64,000 bases of DNA from Sphingomonadaceae bacterium (GCA_021732525.1 JAKFUU010000002.1:1-64000), one strand, 5' to 3'. Positions 39,363 through 49,222 are shown, counted from the stretch's first letter. Program-made: numbers and translations. The notes: a model not told the origin generated them from the letters alone.

Positions 39363-42152
39363 TCAGATATTTGAATTGCGCTCGGTCAATTCAAATATCC
39401 GGCGATCAAAAGCCTCTTTTTCGCTTCGCAGCCGTTGCTGCTCAGCGTAATTTTCTTCTGTAAGTTCTTGACTTACCTGTATTGTTGCCCGCTCCAAAGC
39501 TTGTTCCAGCGCGGGGCGCTGTTTCAACAGCTTTATCATCTCGCCTGTATATTGAGACAGGGCGGTGATATCGTCTGTTTCGCCATCTTTCGTCTTGCGG
39601 CGAAATGCCTTTGCATTTCCTGCCAGCAACCGTTGAGCGACATTATACAAGTGCCCCCCTAATATGGTAAGCAAGCCCTCACTATCAAGCATTTTTTTTG
39701 ACAATGTTTGATCCAGAATTTCGGACAGTAAATCCCGTTGGTCGGCATGTCGCGGCTGTAACGCCGTTAACGCTTCGCGGTGCGCTTCAATGATAATCGG
39801 ATGGCGCAGCAAGTGAACCAACAAGCCCTGCATCAACAAATCGGAACCCTTGCTGCTGATCCCCTTGGCCTCTTCGCTCGCCGGGTTGGAGGATGCTTGC
39901 TGCCACCGGGCATTTTGCCGCTCGCTTGTTTTGACAAATGTTTTGCGCGGATTGGGCGCGAATAGGGTGCCTAGACGTTCGCGGAAGGCAGCGGCATAAT
40001 GATGGTGAATATCGCCATCGGCAATATGGGCCACATGCTGCCCCAGCCGCTGTTTCAGGCTGGCGCGGTCCTCGGGTGTTACCAGCGGCTGGGCATGGCG
40101 TTCGGCGTTCCATAGCCGGTCGACCAGCGTTTCGCTAATTTCGATCAAGCGTTGAAATGCCGCCGCTCCCCCCGATTTCACCAGATCATCGGGATCCTGG
40201 CCGCTGGGAAGCGAGACAAATTGCAGGCTATGTCCGGGTTTTAACAAGGGTAAAGCCCGCTGCGCCGCGCGCATGGCGGCTTTTTGCCCGGCCGCATCGC
40301 CATCAAAACAAACCACCGGCTTTTCGGTCATCCGCCAGAGCATCTGTATCTGCCATTCGGTCAGCGCGGTGCCAAGCGGGGCGACCACATCAGGAAAGCC
40401 CGCCTGCGCCAGAGCAATAACATCCATATATCCTTCGACGACGATCACCCGGCCCGTATGGCGCGCGGCGGGCGAGCATGTGTCGAGATTATACAGCGTG
40501 CGGCCCTTATCGAACAAAGGCGTGTCGGGTGAATTTAGATATTTGGGTTCGCCGTCACCCAATATGCGCCCGCCAAAGGCGATGACCCGGCCGCGTGCAT
40601 CGCGGATGGGAATCATCAAGCGCCCACGAAACCGGTCGTAAGGCTCTTTATCATCCATTTTGATCAGCAAGCCGCCTTCGATGAGCAAATCATCACCAAA
40701 TGGCTTTAGCGCGTCTTTCAGGCCGCTTCGGCTATCGGGGGCAAAGCCGATTCCGAAATCACGGATCGCCTGTTGCCCGATACCCCGCCGTTCCAGGTAA
40801 GTCCGCGCGGCTGCGCCGCCCAACCCTTGAAATTGTTGAACAAACCACTCTTGCGCCGCCGCCATGACGTCATGCAATCCCGCCTGTTTTGCGGCTTGTT
40901 TCGCCGCCATAGGATCGGGCGCGGGCACCGGCATTCCCGCCGCATCGGCCAGCTCTTTCACGGCATCCATAAAGCCCAGCCCGCGCTGATCGGTCATCCA
41001 GCGGATGGCATCACCATGTGCGCCGCAGCCAAAGCAATTGCCCGTCAGGATGTTATCGTCGAGCGCGAAGGCATGCTCGCTTGGAACCTGCGCGCAGTAA
41101 ACTTCTTCAACTCTGTCCGTCTCGCGAACGGCTTTGACGACCCATCGCAGCCGCTCAAACTTCCGCTTGCTCTGCATAAAGCGCTCCATAGCACCGTTCA
41201 GCAAGAAGAATTCGGGCACCAAGGTCGAATTGACAAAATGGATGCGGTGCAACGCGGAAGGGGTGTCGCCATATCCGTTGCGCATCAAAGTGGTGCGGCC
41301 AAAGGTACCGATGCCCAATTTGGTGCAGATATCGCGAACTGCCTCAAGCGTTTCTGCATCGGCTGAATTCAACATGACCGTACCATCTTTGGCAACATGA
41401 CCATCTGCGGCGACATAACCTGCCAAGAAGCCAAGTAGATAGGAATCGGATGAATGCAGCGACGGAAGGCGCTTCATTCCCTCGAAGGAACGGCCGCCAT
41501 ACACTCTCAAATAGAGATTGCCTCCCGTTCTTTCATGGATATGGTGATCTTGTTCAGGGAACCAGCGCTTCAGCTGAACGTCTTTTTCGCCGTGCAGGTT
41601 TAGTGTTCCGTAAACGCCTTTATACATCGATCCGTCGCCGAAAACGATACCATGCCTGACGCCCGCCGGGTCCAGTTCCCATGATTCACGCCGATCAGGC
41701 AGGGCGGCGCATAATGCATGCCCGGTTTTCAGTTCCATGGTGGTATATTCGCGGGCGCGATCATGGACGAACCAGCGGTGGTGTGACGTTGCGTGAATTG
41801 TTTTTGAAACGCCATTTCTGGAAAGCGAGATTTCCCAGAGGCGTTGTTTGCCATAGGAATGGAACGGCGAAGGCACCCATTTGCCATTGCGAGAAAGGAC
41901 GCTTGCCGTCGTGCCTGCCAGCGAACGGATCGGGAACCGGCCGTTCGACGTGATAACCTGCGTTTCGCCGGCCAGACAATGATAGAATCCTTTTTCATCA
42001 TTGATCGTAAAACTCGGTGTCTTCTCATTATGGAATGGGCAGCAGGCCTTATATTCACGCCCCGCCTTGGTCACTTTGATCGACCGCCCGATCAGCGCCG
42101 ATAGCGCCGTGCGCGCGCGCAGTTCATCGAGCCATTGCGGGGTGAGCACCAT
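39363..42152 (-). CDS. dnaG: DNA primase DnaG, intein-containing precursor (929 aa)
   Basis: Zinc ribbon 'CCPFHNEKTPSFTINDEKGFYHC//FGCGAHGD' is interrupted by an intein; TOPRIM 'VIVVEGYMDVIALAQAG', 'FDGDAAGQKAA'. Confidence 0.97.
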   Translation of the reverse strand: MVLTPQWLDELRARTALSALIGRSIKVTKAGREYKACCPFHNEKTPSFTINDEKGFYHCLAGETQVITSNGRFPIRSLAGTTASVLSRNGKWVPSPFHSYGKQRLWEISLSRNGVSKTIHATSHHRWFVHDRAREYTTMELKTGHALCAALPDRRESWELDPAGVRHGIVFGDGSMYKGVYGTLNLHGEKDVQLKRWFPEQDHHIHERTGGNLYLRVYGGRSFEGMKRLPSLHSSDSYLLGFLAGYVAADGHVAKDGTVMLNSADAETLEAVRDICTKLGIGTFGRTTLMRNGYGDTPSALHRIHFVNSTLVPEFFLLNGAMERFMQSKRKFERLRWVVKAVRETDRVEEVYCAQVPSEHAFALDDNILTGNCFGCGAHGDAIRWMTDQRGLGFMDAVKELADAAGMPVPAPDPMAAKQAAKQAGLHDVMAAAQEWFVQQFQGLGGAAARTYLERRGIGQQAIRDFGIGFAPDSRSGLKDALKPFGDDLLIEGGLLIKMDDKEPYDRFRGRLMIPIRDARGRVIAFGGRILGDGEPKYLNSPDTPLFDKGRTLYNLDTCSPAARHTGRVIVVEGYMDVIALAQAGFPDVVAPLGTALTEWQIQMLWRMTEKPVVCFDGDAAGQKAAMRAAQRALPLLKPGHSLQFVSLPSGQDPDDLVKSGGAAAFQRLIEISETLVDRLWNAERHAQPLVTPEDRASLKQRLGQHVAHIADGDIHHHYAAAFRERLGTLFAPNPRKTFVKTSERQNARWQQASSNPASEEAKGISSKGSDLLMQGLLVHLLRHPIIIEAHREALTALQPRHADQRDLLSEILDQTLSKKMLDSEGLLTILGGHLYNVAQRLLAGNAKAFRRKTKDGETDDITALSQYTGEMIKLLKQRPALEQALERATIQVSQELTEENYAEQQRLRSEKEAFDRRIFELTERNSNI
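41037..41978 (-). mobile_element. DnaG intein (314 aa) with LAGLIDADG homing endonuclease domain
   Basis: Block A 'CLAGETQVITSNG', block B 'IHATSHHRWFV', endonuclease motifs 'RHGIVFGDGS' and 'LLGFLAGYVAADGH', blocks F/G 'VYCAQVPSEHAFALDDNILTGN|C'. Removing it leaves 'GFYHCFGCGAHGD'. Confidence 0.95.
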
Positions 42153-42219
42153 TATCCGGCCGCCAGCGCAGCGGGTAAATTCAAAGCCGGTATTAACACG
42201 ATAACCTGCATCATGATGG

Positions 42220-42699
42220 TCAGGCCAAGGCCGCCTTCACCAGGGCGCTGGCTTTACCCACATCGATCTCGCTGCCATGGCGTTCCTTGAGCGCCGCCAT
42301 CACCCGGCCCATATCTTTCACGCTCTGCGCCCCAATTTCGGCCTTTATCGAGGCAATGGCGGTGGCAACCGCTTCCTCGCTCATTTGCGCGGGCAGATAT
42401 TCTTCGATGATCGCCAATTCGGCCTGCTCAATATCGGCCAGCTCCTGCCGTCCGCCGGCTTCATAAAGGCTGATCGATTCGCGGCGTTGCTTGACCATTT
42501 TTTGCAGCACCTCGGTTACCATCGCATCATCGTCAATATCGCCGTCTTTGGTGCGCAGTTCAATATCGCCGTCTTTGGTGCGCAGTTCAATATCGCGATC
42601 TTTCACTTTGGCCAATATCAAGCGGATGGTGGCCAAGCGATCCTTCTCACCCGTTTTCATCGCGGTAATTTGGGCGGCCTTTATGCTGTCACGAATCAT
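42220..42699 (-). CDS. GatB/YqeY domain protein
   Basis: 'KVKDRDIELR...MVKQRRESISLYEAGGRQELADIEQAELAIIEEYLPAQMSEEA'; first gene of the yqeY-dnaG-rpoD cluster. Confidence 0.93.
   Translation of the reverse strand: MIRDSIKAAQITAMKTGEKDRLATIRLILAKVKDRDIELRTKDGDIELRTKDGDIDDDAMVTEVLQKMVKQRRESISLYEAGGRQELADIEQAELAIIEEYLPAQMSEEAVATAIASIKAEIGAQSVKDMGRVMAALKERHGSEIDVGKASALVKAALA
42535..42588. repeat. 27-bp exact tandem duplication inside the yqeY-like gene
   Basis: aatatcgccgtctttggtgcgcagttc repeated twice, plus a partial third copy. Confidence 0.97.
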
Positions 42700-42842
42700 A
42701 TCTCGGTCTCATTTTTATTTTGAAAAGATTGTGGATAGCTTGAATTTTGCGGTTTTAATAGATTGACGCTGCGATGCCACCTGTTTAGCGGCAATATCTT
42801 AACGACATTACAGATATCAACCCGTTTCAGGAGCGACCCTTT

Positions 42843-44096
42843 ATGGCCGACCCCCATTCTTTGCGCGCGCCACCGGGCGCGACGGGCGTGTTGATTTTGG
42901 CGTCGGGTGAGATGGTGTGGGGCAGGGGCTTTGGCGCGCAGGGCATTGGTTTGGGGGAGGTGTGTTTCAACACATCGATGACCGGATATCAGGAGATTAT
43001 GACCGATCCTTCTTATGCCAGGCAGATTATCAACTTTACCTTCCCGCATATTGGCAATGTCGGTGCCAATCCCGAAGATATCGAGGCGGTCAACCCGCAC
43101 GCGGTTGGCGCTATCGTTCGCGAAGATGTAACGGCTCCGTCGAATTTCCGCAGCAACCAGCATTTTGACGCATGGATGAAGGCGCATAACCGCATCGGCC
43201 TTTCCGGTGTCGATACCCGCGCGTTAACCCGCCTGATCCGTCAGCGCGGTGCGCCGAGTGCGGTCATCGCGCATTTTGATGCGGATGCGCCCTTTGCCTG
43301 GGATCATTTGCTCGAACAGCTGCGCGAATGGCCGGGGCTGGAGGGGATGGATGTCGCACAGGACGTCACCTGCCTACAAAGTTATAAATGGGATGCGGGG
43401 TTGTGGCAGCTGGGGCGGGGATATGCAAACTCTCCTCTGTCCTTCAGGGGAGGAGCCGGGGGCGGGGTTTTGCCGCCCGGCACCGCTTCGCCGCCCCGAC
43501 CCAACCCTGCCGAAGGCGAGGGGCTTAAGCGTGTCGTCGCGATCGATTATGGTATCAAACGCAATATTCTGCGCAATCTGGTCGATGTCGGCTGCGATGT
43601 TACCGTGCTTCCTGCAAATGCATCGTTTGAAGACATTATGACGCATAATCCCGATGGCCTGTTTCTTTCCAACGGCCCCGGCGATCCGGCGGCAACGGGC
43701 GAATATGCGGTGCCGGTGATCCGGGCATGGCTAGAGACGAAAAAGCCATTATTCGGGATATGTCTGGGCCATCAAATGCTGGCGCTGGCGGTGGGCGCAA
43801 AGACCGTCAAAATGCACCAAGGCCACCGCGGCGCAAACCACCCGGTCAAGCGGCTGATCGACGGTCCTGATTTTGGGCGAGTAGAAATCACCAGCATGAA
43901 CCACGGTTTCGCGGTCGATGCCGCGACCTTGCCCGCCAATGCGAAGGCCACGCACACTAGCCTGTTTGATGGCAGCAACTGCGGCTTCGAACTAACCGAT
44001 GCCCCCGCCTTCAGCGTGCAATATCACCCCGAGGCTTCGCCAGGGCCGATGGACAGCCATTACCTGTTTGAGAAATTTGCGGGGATGATGGGGTGA
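42843..44096 (+). CDS. carA: carbamoyl-phosphate synthase small subunit
   Basis: 'GEVCFNTSMTGYQEIMTDPSYA', 'FLSNGPGDPAA', 'FGICLGHQMLALAVGAKT', 'SVQYHPEASPGP'. Confidence 0.97.
   Translation: MADPHSLRAPPGATGVLILASGEMVWGRGFGAQGIGLGEVCFNTSMTGYQEIMTDPSYARQIINFTFPHIGNVGANPEDIEAVNPHAVGAIVREDVTAPSNFRSNQHFDAWMKAHNRIGLSGVDTRALTRLIRQRGAPSAVIAHFDADAPFAWDHLLEQLREWPGLEGMDVAQDVTCLQSYKWDAGLWQLGRGYANSPLSFRGGAGGGVLPPGTASPPRPNPAEGEGLKRVVAIDYGIKRNILRNLVDVGCDVTVLPANASFEDIMTHNPDGLFLSNGPGDPAATGEYAVPVIRAWLETKKPLFGICLGHQMLALAVGAKTVKMHQGHRGANHPVKRLIDGPDFGRVEITSMNHGFAVDAATLPANAKATHTSLFDGSNCGFELTDAPAFSVQYHPEASPGPMDSHYLFEKFAGMMG
43424..43525 (+). repeat. palindromic repeat element inserted in frame within carA
   Basis: 'ctctcctctgtccttcaggggaggagccgggggcggggttttgccgcccggcaccgcttcgccgccccgacccaaccctgccgaaggcgagggg' has several hairpins and encodes 'ANSPLSFRGGAGGGVLPPGTASPPRPNPAEGEG'. 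Confidence 0.8.
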
Positions 44097-44353
44097 GGCC
44101 AGTCTTACCCATAATATTCCTGCTGTCATCATGCGCCGTTGGCGTGAATGCGAAACAGGTTGAATTAGATAAAATGTCGGTATCCTGCGGCTTACCAAAA
44201 GGCACCGCAATAGATCAATCTGAGGCGGTGGAGCTTGTGATTGGCGCCGCACCGGGTGAAAAAAAAATGGAATGTTTGCTTCGTAAACTAAGAGCCGCGG
44301 GCGTCAACAATCTCGGTTTTAGGGGCAATGAAATATCGCGAGTGAACCGGTAA
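44093..44353 (+). CDS. small putative lipoprotein
   Basis: GTG start overlapping the carA stop by 4 bp; 'MRPVLPIIFLLSSCAVG' lipobox. Confidence 0.5.
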   Translation: MRPVLPIIFLLSSCAVGVNAKQVELDKMSVSCGLPKGTAIDQSEAVELVIGAAPGEKKMECLLRKLRAAGVNNLGFRGNEISRVNR

Positions 44354-44375
44354 TGCACGGCCCCGTTAACCTCTC

Positions 44376-44463
44376 GCCATTCGTCATTGCGAGCGTAGCT
44401 CAGCAATCCAGAGCGTTTGTGCGCAGCACTGGATTGCTTCGCTGCGCTCGCAATGACGGGCGG
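44376..44463. repeat. dispersed palindromic element, family D
   Basis: 'cgtcattgcgagcgtagctcagcaatccagagcg...ctggattgcttcgctgcgctcgcaatgacg' long inverted repeat. Confidence 0.9.
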
Positions 44464-44479
44464 GGCAGTGCGCAACCCA

Positions 44480-44893
44480 TCACCCCTCCCAAGGGTTCAC
44501 TAACTCAACCCCAATCCAGTCAAAATCCCGCATGTTTCGCGTCGCAACTGGAGCCCTGTGGAACTGCGCTTGGGCGGCGATCAGCATGTCGATCACTTGC
44601 GGTTCGCGCGCCTTCACTTCGGGGCGCGCCGCGATTTTGCCATAGCAATGGGCGGCATCCGCATCAAATGGCAGCGTTTGTCCGTAATAGCGCGCTTCAA
44701 GGCCCGCTAGCCATGCCTCAAGAAAGGGGCGTTTATGCGCCGCGCCGGGCAATTCAATCCCATATCGAATTTCGGCAATCACCAGCACGGACAGCGCCAA
44801 ATCGGCGTCATTCGCCTCTAGCCAAGCCAACACAGCAGGATTGCCGCGTGGCTTGGTCAGTTCGCTCCAAACATTGGTATCGACCAGAATCAA
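44480..44893 (-). CDS. PIN-domain toxin (VapC/FitB-like)
   Basis: 'MILVDTNVWSELTKPRGNPAVLAWLEAN...IAEIRYGIELP...MLIAAQAQFHRAPVATRNMRDFDWIGVELVNPW'. Confidence 0.93.
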   Translation of the reverse strand: MILVDTNVWSELTKPRGNPAVLAWLEANDADLALSVLVIAEIRYGIELPGAAHKRPFLEAWLAGLEARYYGQTLPFDADAAHCYGKIAARPEVKAREPQVIDMLIAAQAQFHRAPVATRNMRDFDWIGVELVNPWEG

Positions 44894-45273
44894 AAGTCTG
44901 GCGCTTCCAGCCGCGTGTTCATGCGGGGCGGCAGATCAAGGCCGACGCCATTTGCCAAGCGGCGCAGTTCGGCCATCGCGTCCTTTGCGGTCATGAAGCG
45001 AATTTCGGCATATTTGCGCGTGTCGTAAACGCCTGCGCCCGCCCCATCGGCAATTCTGATCAATTCGCTCACAATACCCACTCCCGATTGTTCATGTTTA
45101 AATGTCTGCCGTGTTTCGGAGACATGACTAGCAACGGGTTCAGCGACTTCCAAATCCGCCTCAATGACAAGCTGGCGCAAATGTTCCTCCATCGAACGGC
45201 CATGCGCCGCCGCAATTTGGCGAAACCGCAATTTGGCATCTTCGGGAATATTACGGACCGTCAAACTTGCCAT
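44890..45273 (-). CDS. ribbon-helix-helix antitoxin (FitA/VapB-like)
   Basis: 'MASLTVRNIPEDAKLRFRQIAAAHGRSMEEHLRQLV' FitA-type Arc RHH; overlaps the toxin start by 4 bp. Confidence 0.88.
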   Translation of the reverse strand: MASLTVRNIPEDAKLRFRQIAAAHGRSMEEHLRQLVIEADLEVAEPVASHVSETRQTFKHEQSGVGIVSELIRIADGAGAGVYDTRKYAEIRFMTAKDAMAELRRLANGVGLDLPPRMNTRLEAPDF

Positions 45274-45333
45274 ATAGATACACCCTCTCATTCATCAATG
45301 CAATCAATGTATGCAATGAAAGCATATTAGTCA

Positions 45334-48300
45334 ATGCCAAAAAGAACCGACATTCAATCCATCCTCATCATCGGCGCGGGGCCGATCATCATCGGACAAG
45401 CCTGCGAATTTGATTATTCGGGCACGCAGGCGGTGAAGGCGCTGCGGGAGGAAGGCTACCGGATCATCCTGGTCAACAGCAATCCGGCCACCATCATGAC
45501 CGACCCTGATATGGCCGATGCGACCTATATCGAGCCGATAACCCCGGAAATCGTCACCAAGATCATCGAAAAAGAGCGCCCCGATGCGCTGCTGCCCACA
45601 ATGGGCGGGCAAACCGCGCTCAACACGGCGCTGGCGCTCTATAACGATGGCACCTTGGCCAAATTTGGCGTGGAGATGATCGGCGCGGATGCCGAAGCGA
45701 TCGACAAGGCCGAAGACCGGATCAAATTTCGCGATGCTATGACCAAGATCGGTCTGGAATCGGCGCGCTCTGGGATCGCGCATAGCCTGACCGAGGCGTT
45801 GGAGCTGCTCCATCACACCGGCCTGCCTGCGATCATCCGGCCCAGCTTTACCATGGGCGGCACCGGCGGCGGGATCGCCTATAATAAGGATGAATTTATC
45901 CAAATCGTCACCGGCGGCCTTGATGCATCACCCACCACCGAAGTGCTGATCGAGGAATCTTTGCTCGGGTGGAAAGAATATGAGATGGAGGTGGTGCGCG
46001 ACCGCGCCGACAATGCTATCATCATCTGTTCCATCGAGAATATCGATCCGATGGGTGTGCATACCGGCGATTCGATCACTGTCGCACCCGCGCTGACGCT
46101 GACCGATAAGGAATATCAGATTATGCGCAATGCCAGCATCGCCTGCTTGCGCGAAATTGGCGTGGAAACCGGCGGTTCGAATGTGCAATTTGCGGTCAAT
46201 CCCGCCGATGGCCGTCTGATCGTGATTGAAATGAACCCGCGCGTGTCGCGCTCTTCGGCGCTGGCGTCGAAGGCCACCGGCTTCCCCATCGCCAAGGTTG
46301 CCGCAAAGCTGGCGATTGGCTATACGCTCGACGAAATTACCAACGATATTACCGGTGCGACGCCCGCGTCATTTGAACCAACTATTGACTATATCGTCAC
46401 CAAAATCCCGCGCTTTGCCTTTGAAAAATTCAAAGGCGCGCAGCCACTGCTGCATACCGCCATGAAATCGGTCGGCGAGGTGATGGCAATTGGCCGCAAT
46501 ATCCACGAAAGCCTGCAAAAAGCGCTGCGCGGGCTCGAAACCGGGTTGGCCGGTTTTAACTATGTCGAACATTTGAAGGGGGCGTCGCGCGATGATTTGA
46601 TCGCCGAGCTGGCGCGCGCCACACCCGATCGCTTGCTGGTCGCGGCGCAATGTTTGCGCGAAGGCATGAGCGTCGCCGAAATACACGCGGTTGCCCAATA
46701 TGATCCATGGTTCTTGGAGCGGATCGAGGAGATTATTTGCGCCGAAAAAGATATTGTCGGCCATGGCCTGCCGCAAGATGCAGCCGCTTTGCGCGCGCTG
46801 AAAGCGATGGGCTTTAGCGACAAAAGATTGGCTTATCTGGCGCTTGAATCGGCGCATTTGCGCCCCGGCATGGAAACCGCCGCGCGCCACGGGTCCGGGC
46901 TATTGGCCGAAGCCGTCAGAGCGATGGCCGGGCCGATTACCGAAGGCGAGGTGCGGGCGCTGCGCCATAAGCTCGGCGTGCGTCCCGTGTTCAAACGGAT
47001 CGACACCTGCGCGGCGGAATTTGAGGCAAAAACGCCCTATATGTATTCCACTTATGAAGCGCCGCTTTTTGGCGAAGCCGAATGCGAGGCGATGCCTTCA
47101 GACCGCGAAAAAGTGGTTATCCTGGGCGGCGGGCCGAACCGGATTGGGCAGGGGATCGAATTTGATTATTGCTGCGTCCATGCCTGTTTCGCGCTCGCCG
47201 CTAAATATGAAACAATCATGATCAACTGCAACCCGGAAACGGTTTCGACCGATTATGACACGTCCGACCGGCTTTATTTCGAACCGCTCACCGCCGAAGA
47301 TGTGCTCGAAATTTTGCATGTGGAGCAGAAGACGGGCAAGCTGAAAGGCGTGATTGTGCAATTTGGCGGACAGACACCGCTCAATTTGGCGCGCGCGCTG
47401 GAGCAAGCGGGTATCCCGATCCTGGGCACATCACCCGACGCGATTGATCTGGCCGAAGATCGCGAACGATTTGCGGCTTTGGTCCATAAGCTCGGCCTGA
47501 AACAGCCCGAAAATGGCATTGCGCGCAGCCGTAAAGAGGCAATCGCCGTCGCCGACCGGATCGGCTATCCCGTGTTAATGCGGCCCAGCTATGTGCTTGG
47601 CGGGCGCGCAATGGAGATTGTCGATACGCAGGCGCAGCTTGAAAATTATATCCAAACCGCGGTGATCGTTTCGGGCGACAGCCCGGTTTTGATCGACAGC
47701 TACCTGCGCGATGCGATTGAGGTTGACGTCGACGCGATATCGGACGGCGACGATGTTGTGGTGGCCGGAATTTTGCAGCATATCGAAGAAGCCGGGGTGC
47801 ATAGCGGCGATAGCGCTTGCAGCCTGCCGCCTTATTCGCTTCGGCGCGATATCATCGACGAAATTGCCCGGCAGGCCGAAATGCTTGCCCGCGCGCTGCG
47901 TGTTATAGGCTTGATGAATGTGCAATTTGCGGTGAAGGATGATGCGGTCTATTTGATCGAAGTAAACCCGCGCGCCAGCCGCACGGTGCCCTTTGTTGCC
48001 AAAGCCATCGGCGCGCCCATTGCCAAGATCGCGGCGCGCGTTATGGCGGGCGAGAAGCTGAAAAACCTGCCGCCGATCAATCTCGATATCGATTATATCG
48101 CGGTCAAAGAGGCGGTATTTCCCTTCGCACGCTTCCCCGGTGTTGACCCCGTTTTGTCACCCGAAATGAAATCAACCGGCGAAGTGATGGGTATCGATAA
48201 AAATTTTGCCATGGCCTTTGCCAAAGCACAATTGGGGGCGGGGGTTACTTTGCCCTTGTCGGGCAAGGTGTTCGTATCGGTCAAAGACACCGACAAACCG

Positions 48301-48651
48301 GTTATTTTGACTGCCTGCCAAAAACTGGAGACATTGGGTTTTGAAATTGTCGCGACCGCGGGAACGGCGCGCTATTTATCCGAAAATGGGGTGCGCGCCG
48401 AAACGGTTAATAAGGTCGCGCAAGGCCGGCCGCATATCGTCGATGCCATTATCGACGGCAAAATTGCGATGATCTTCAATACGACCGAAGGATGGCAGAG
48501 CCTGAAAGATTCCGAATCAATCCGTCGCAGCGCGCTGACGGAGAAAGTTCCATCTTATACAACGGCCAGCGGCGCCAATGCCGCAGCAGAGGCGATATCC
48601 GCGCTGCGCAATGTCCCGCTTGAAGTTCGCCCGCTTCAGGACTATTATTAA
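45334..48651 (+). CDS. carB: carbamoyl-phosphate synthase large subunit
   Basis: '[42 protein letters not shown]' and duplicated ATP-grasp halves. Confidence 0.98.
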   Translation: MPKRTDIQSILIIGAGPIIIGQACEFDYSGTQAVKALREEGYRIILVNSNPATIMTDPDMADATYIEPITPEIVTKIIEKERPDALLPTMGGQTALNTALALYNDGTLAKFGVEMIGADAEAIDKAEDRIKFRDAMTKIGLESARSGIAHSLTEALELLHHTGLPAIIRPSFTMGGTGGGIAYNKDEFIQIVTGGLDASPTTEVLIEESLLGWKEYEMEVVRDRADNAIIICSIENIDPMGVHTGDSITVAPALTLTDKEYQIMRNASIACLREIGVETGGSNVQFAVNPADGRLIVIEMNPRVSRSSALASKATGFPIAKVAAKLAIGYTLDEITNDITGATPASFEPTIDYIVTKIPRFAFEKFKGAQPLLHTAMKSVGEVMAIGRNIHESLQKALRGLETGLAGFNYVEHLKGASRDDLIAELARATPDRLLVAAQCLREGMSVAEIHAVAQYDPWFLERIEEIICAEKDIVGHGLPQDAAALRALKAMGFSDKRLAYLALESAHLRPGMETAARHGSGLLAEAVRAMAGPITEGEVRALRHKLGVRPVFKRIDTCAAEFEAKTPYMYSTYEAPLFGEAECEAMPSDREKVVILGGGPNRIGQGIEFDYCCVHACFALAAKYETIMINCNPETVSTDYDTSDRLYFEPLTAEDVLEILHVEQKTGKLKGVIVQFGGQTPLNLARALEQAGIPILGTSPDAIDLAEDRERFAALVHKLGLKQPENGIARSRKEAIAVADRIGYPVLMRPSYVLGGRAMEIVDTQAQLENYIQTAVIVSGDSPVLIDSYLRDAIEVDVDAISDGDDVVVAGILQHIEEAGVHSGDSACSLPPYSLRRDIIDEIARQAEMLARALRVIGLMNVQFAVKDDAVYLIEVNPRASRTVPFVAKAIGAPIAKIAARVMAGEKLKNLPPINLDIDYIAVKEAVFPFARFPGVDPVLSPEMKSTGEVMGIDKNFAMAFAKAQLGAGVTLPLSGKVFVSVKDTDKPVILTACQKLETLGFEIVATAGTARYLSENGVRAETVNKVAQGRPHIVDAIIDGKIAMIFNTTEGWQSLKDSESIRRSALTEKVPSYTTASGANAAAEAISALRNVPLEVRPLQDYY

Positions 48652-48688
48652 GACAGGCAGTCATTCCCATCATTTTTGAAACTGCACA

Positions 48689-48712
48689 GTGGCGGGCTGC
48701 AATGGCCCGCTA
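48689..48712. promoter_or_regulatory. strong hairpin in the carB-greA intergenic region
   Basis: gtggcgggc-tgcaatg-gcccgctac, 9-bp stem, no T-run. Confidence 0.4.
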
Positions 48713-48745
48713 CCGGGACAAAATTATTATTAAAGGACTTTGCTC

Positions 48746-49222
48746 ATGGCGAGCCACGAAAAATACCCGATGCTGGCCGAAGGCTACGCAAAATTGGCAG
48801 CGGATTTGAAGCGGTTGCGCGAAGAACGCCCCAAAATTGTGGATGCAATCGAAGAAGCGCGCGCGCATGGCGATCTATCGGAAAATGCCGAATATCATGC
48901 TGCCAAAGAACGCCAAGGTCAGGTAGAGGCCACAATCGGCGATATCGAGGATAAAATCGGCCGCGCGCAGATTATCGATCCGGCAACATTGTCGGGCAAC
49001 AAAATCGTATTCGGTGCCACGGTAACCTTGCTCGATGAAGACGATCGGCCGATCAAATATCAACTGGTGGGTGAAACCGAAGCCGATGCCAACGCGGGGC
49101 GGATCTCGTATAATTCGCCGCTGGGGCGCGCTTTGATCGGCCGCGAGGTGGACGATGAAGTGGAATTGACGGTGCCGTCGGGCGATAAATATTATCAGGT
49201 GCAGAAGATCGAGTTTATTTAG
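48746..49222 (+). CDS. greA: transcription elongation factor GreA
   Basis: '[51 protein letters not shown]'. Confidence 0.97.
   Translation: MASHEKYPMLAEGYAKLAADLKRLREERPKIVDAIEEARAHGDLSENAEYHAAKERQGQVEATIGDIEDKIGRAQIIDPATLSGNKIVFGATVTLLDEDDRPIKYQLVGETEADANAGRISYNSPLGRALIGREVDDEVELTVPSGDKYYQVQKIEFI

Noticed and set aside
44353-45330. 325-aa plus-strand ORF between carA and carB
   Set aside because: It covers the family D repeat and runs antisense to the well-supported FitA/FitB-like TA genes.
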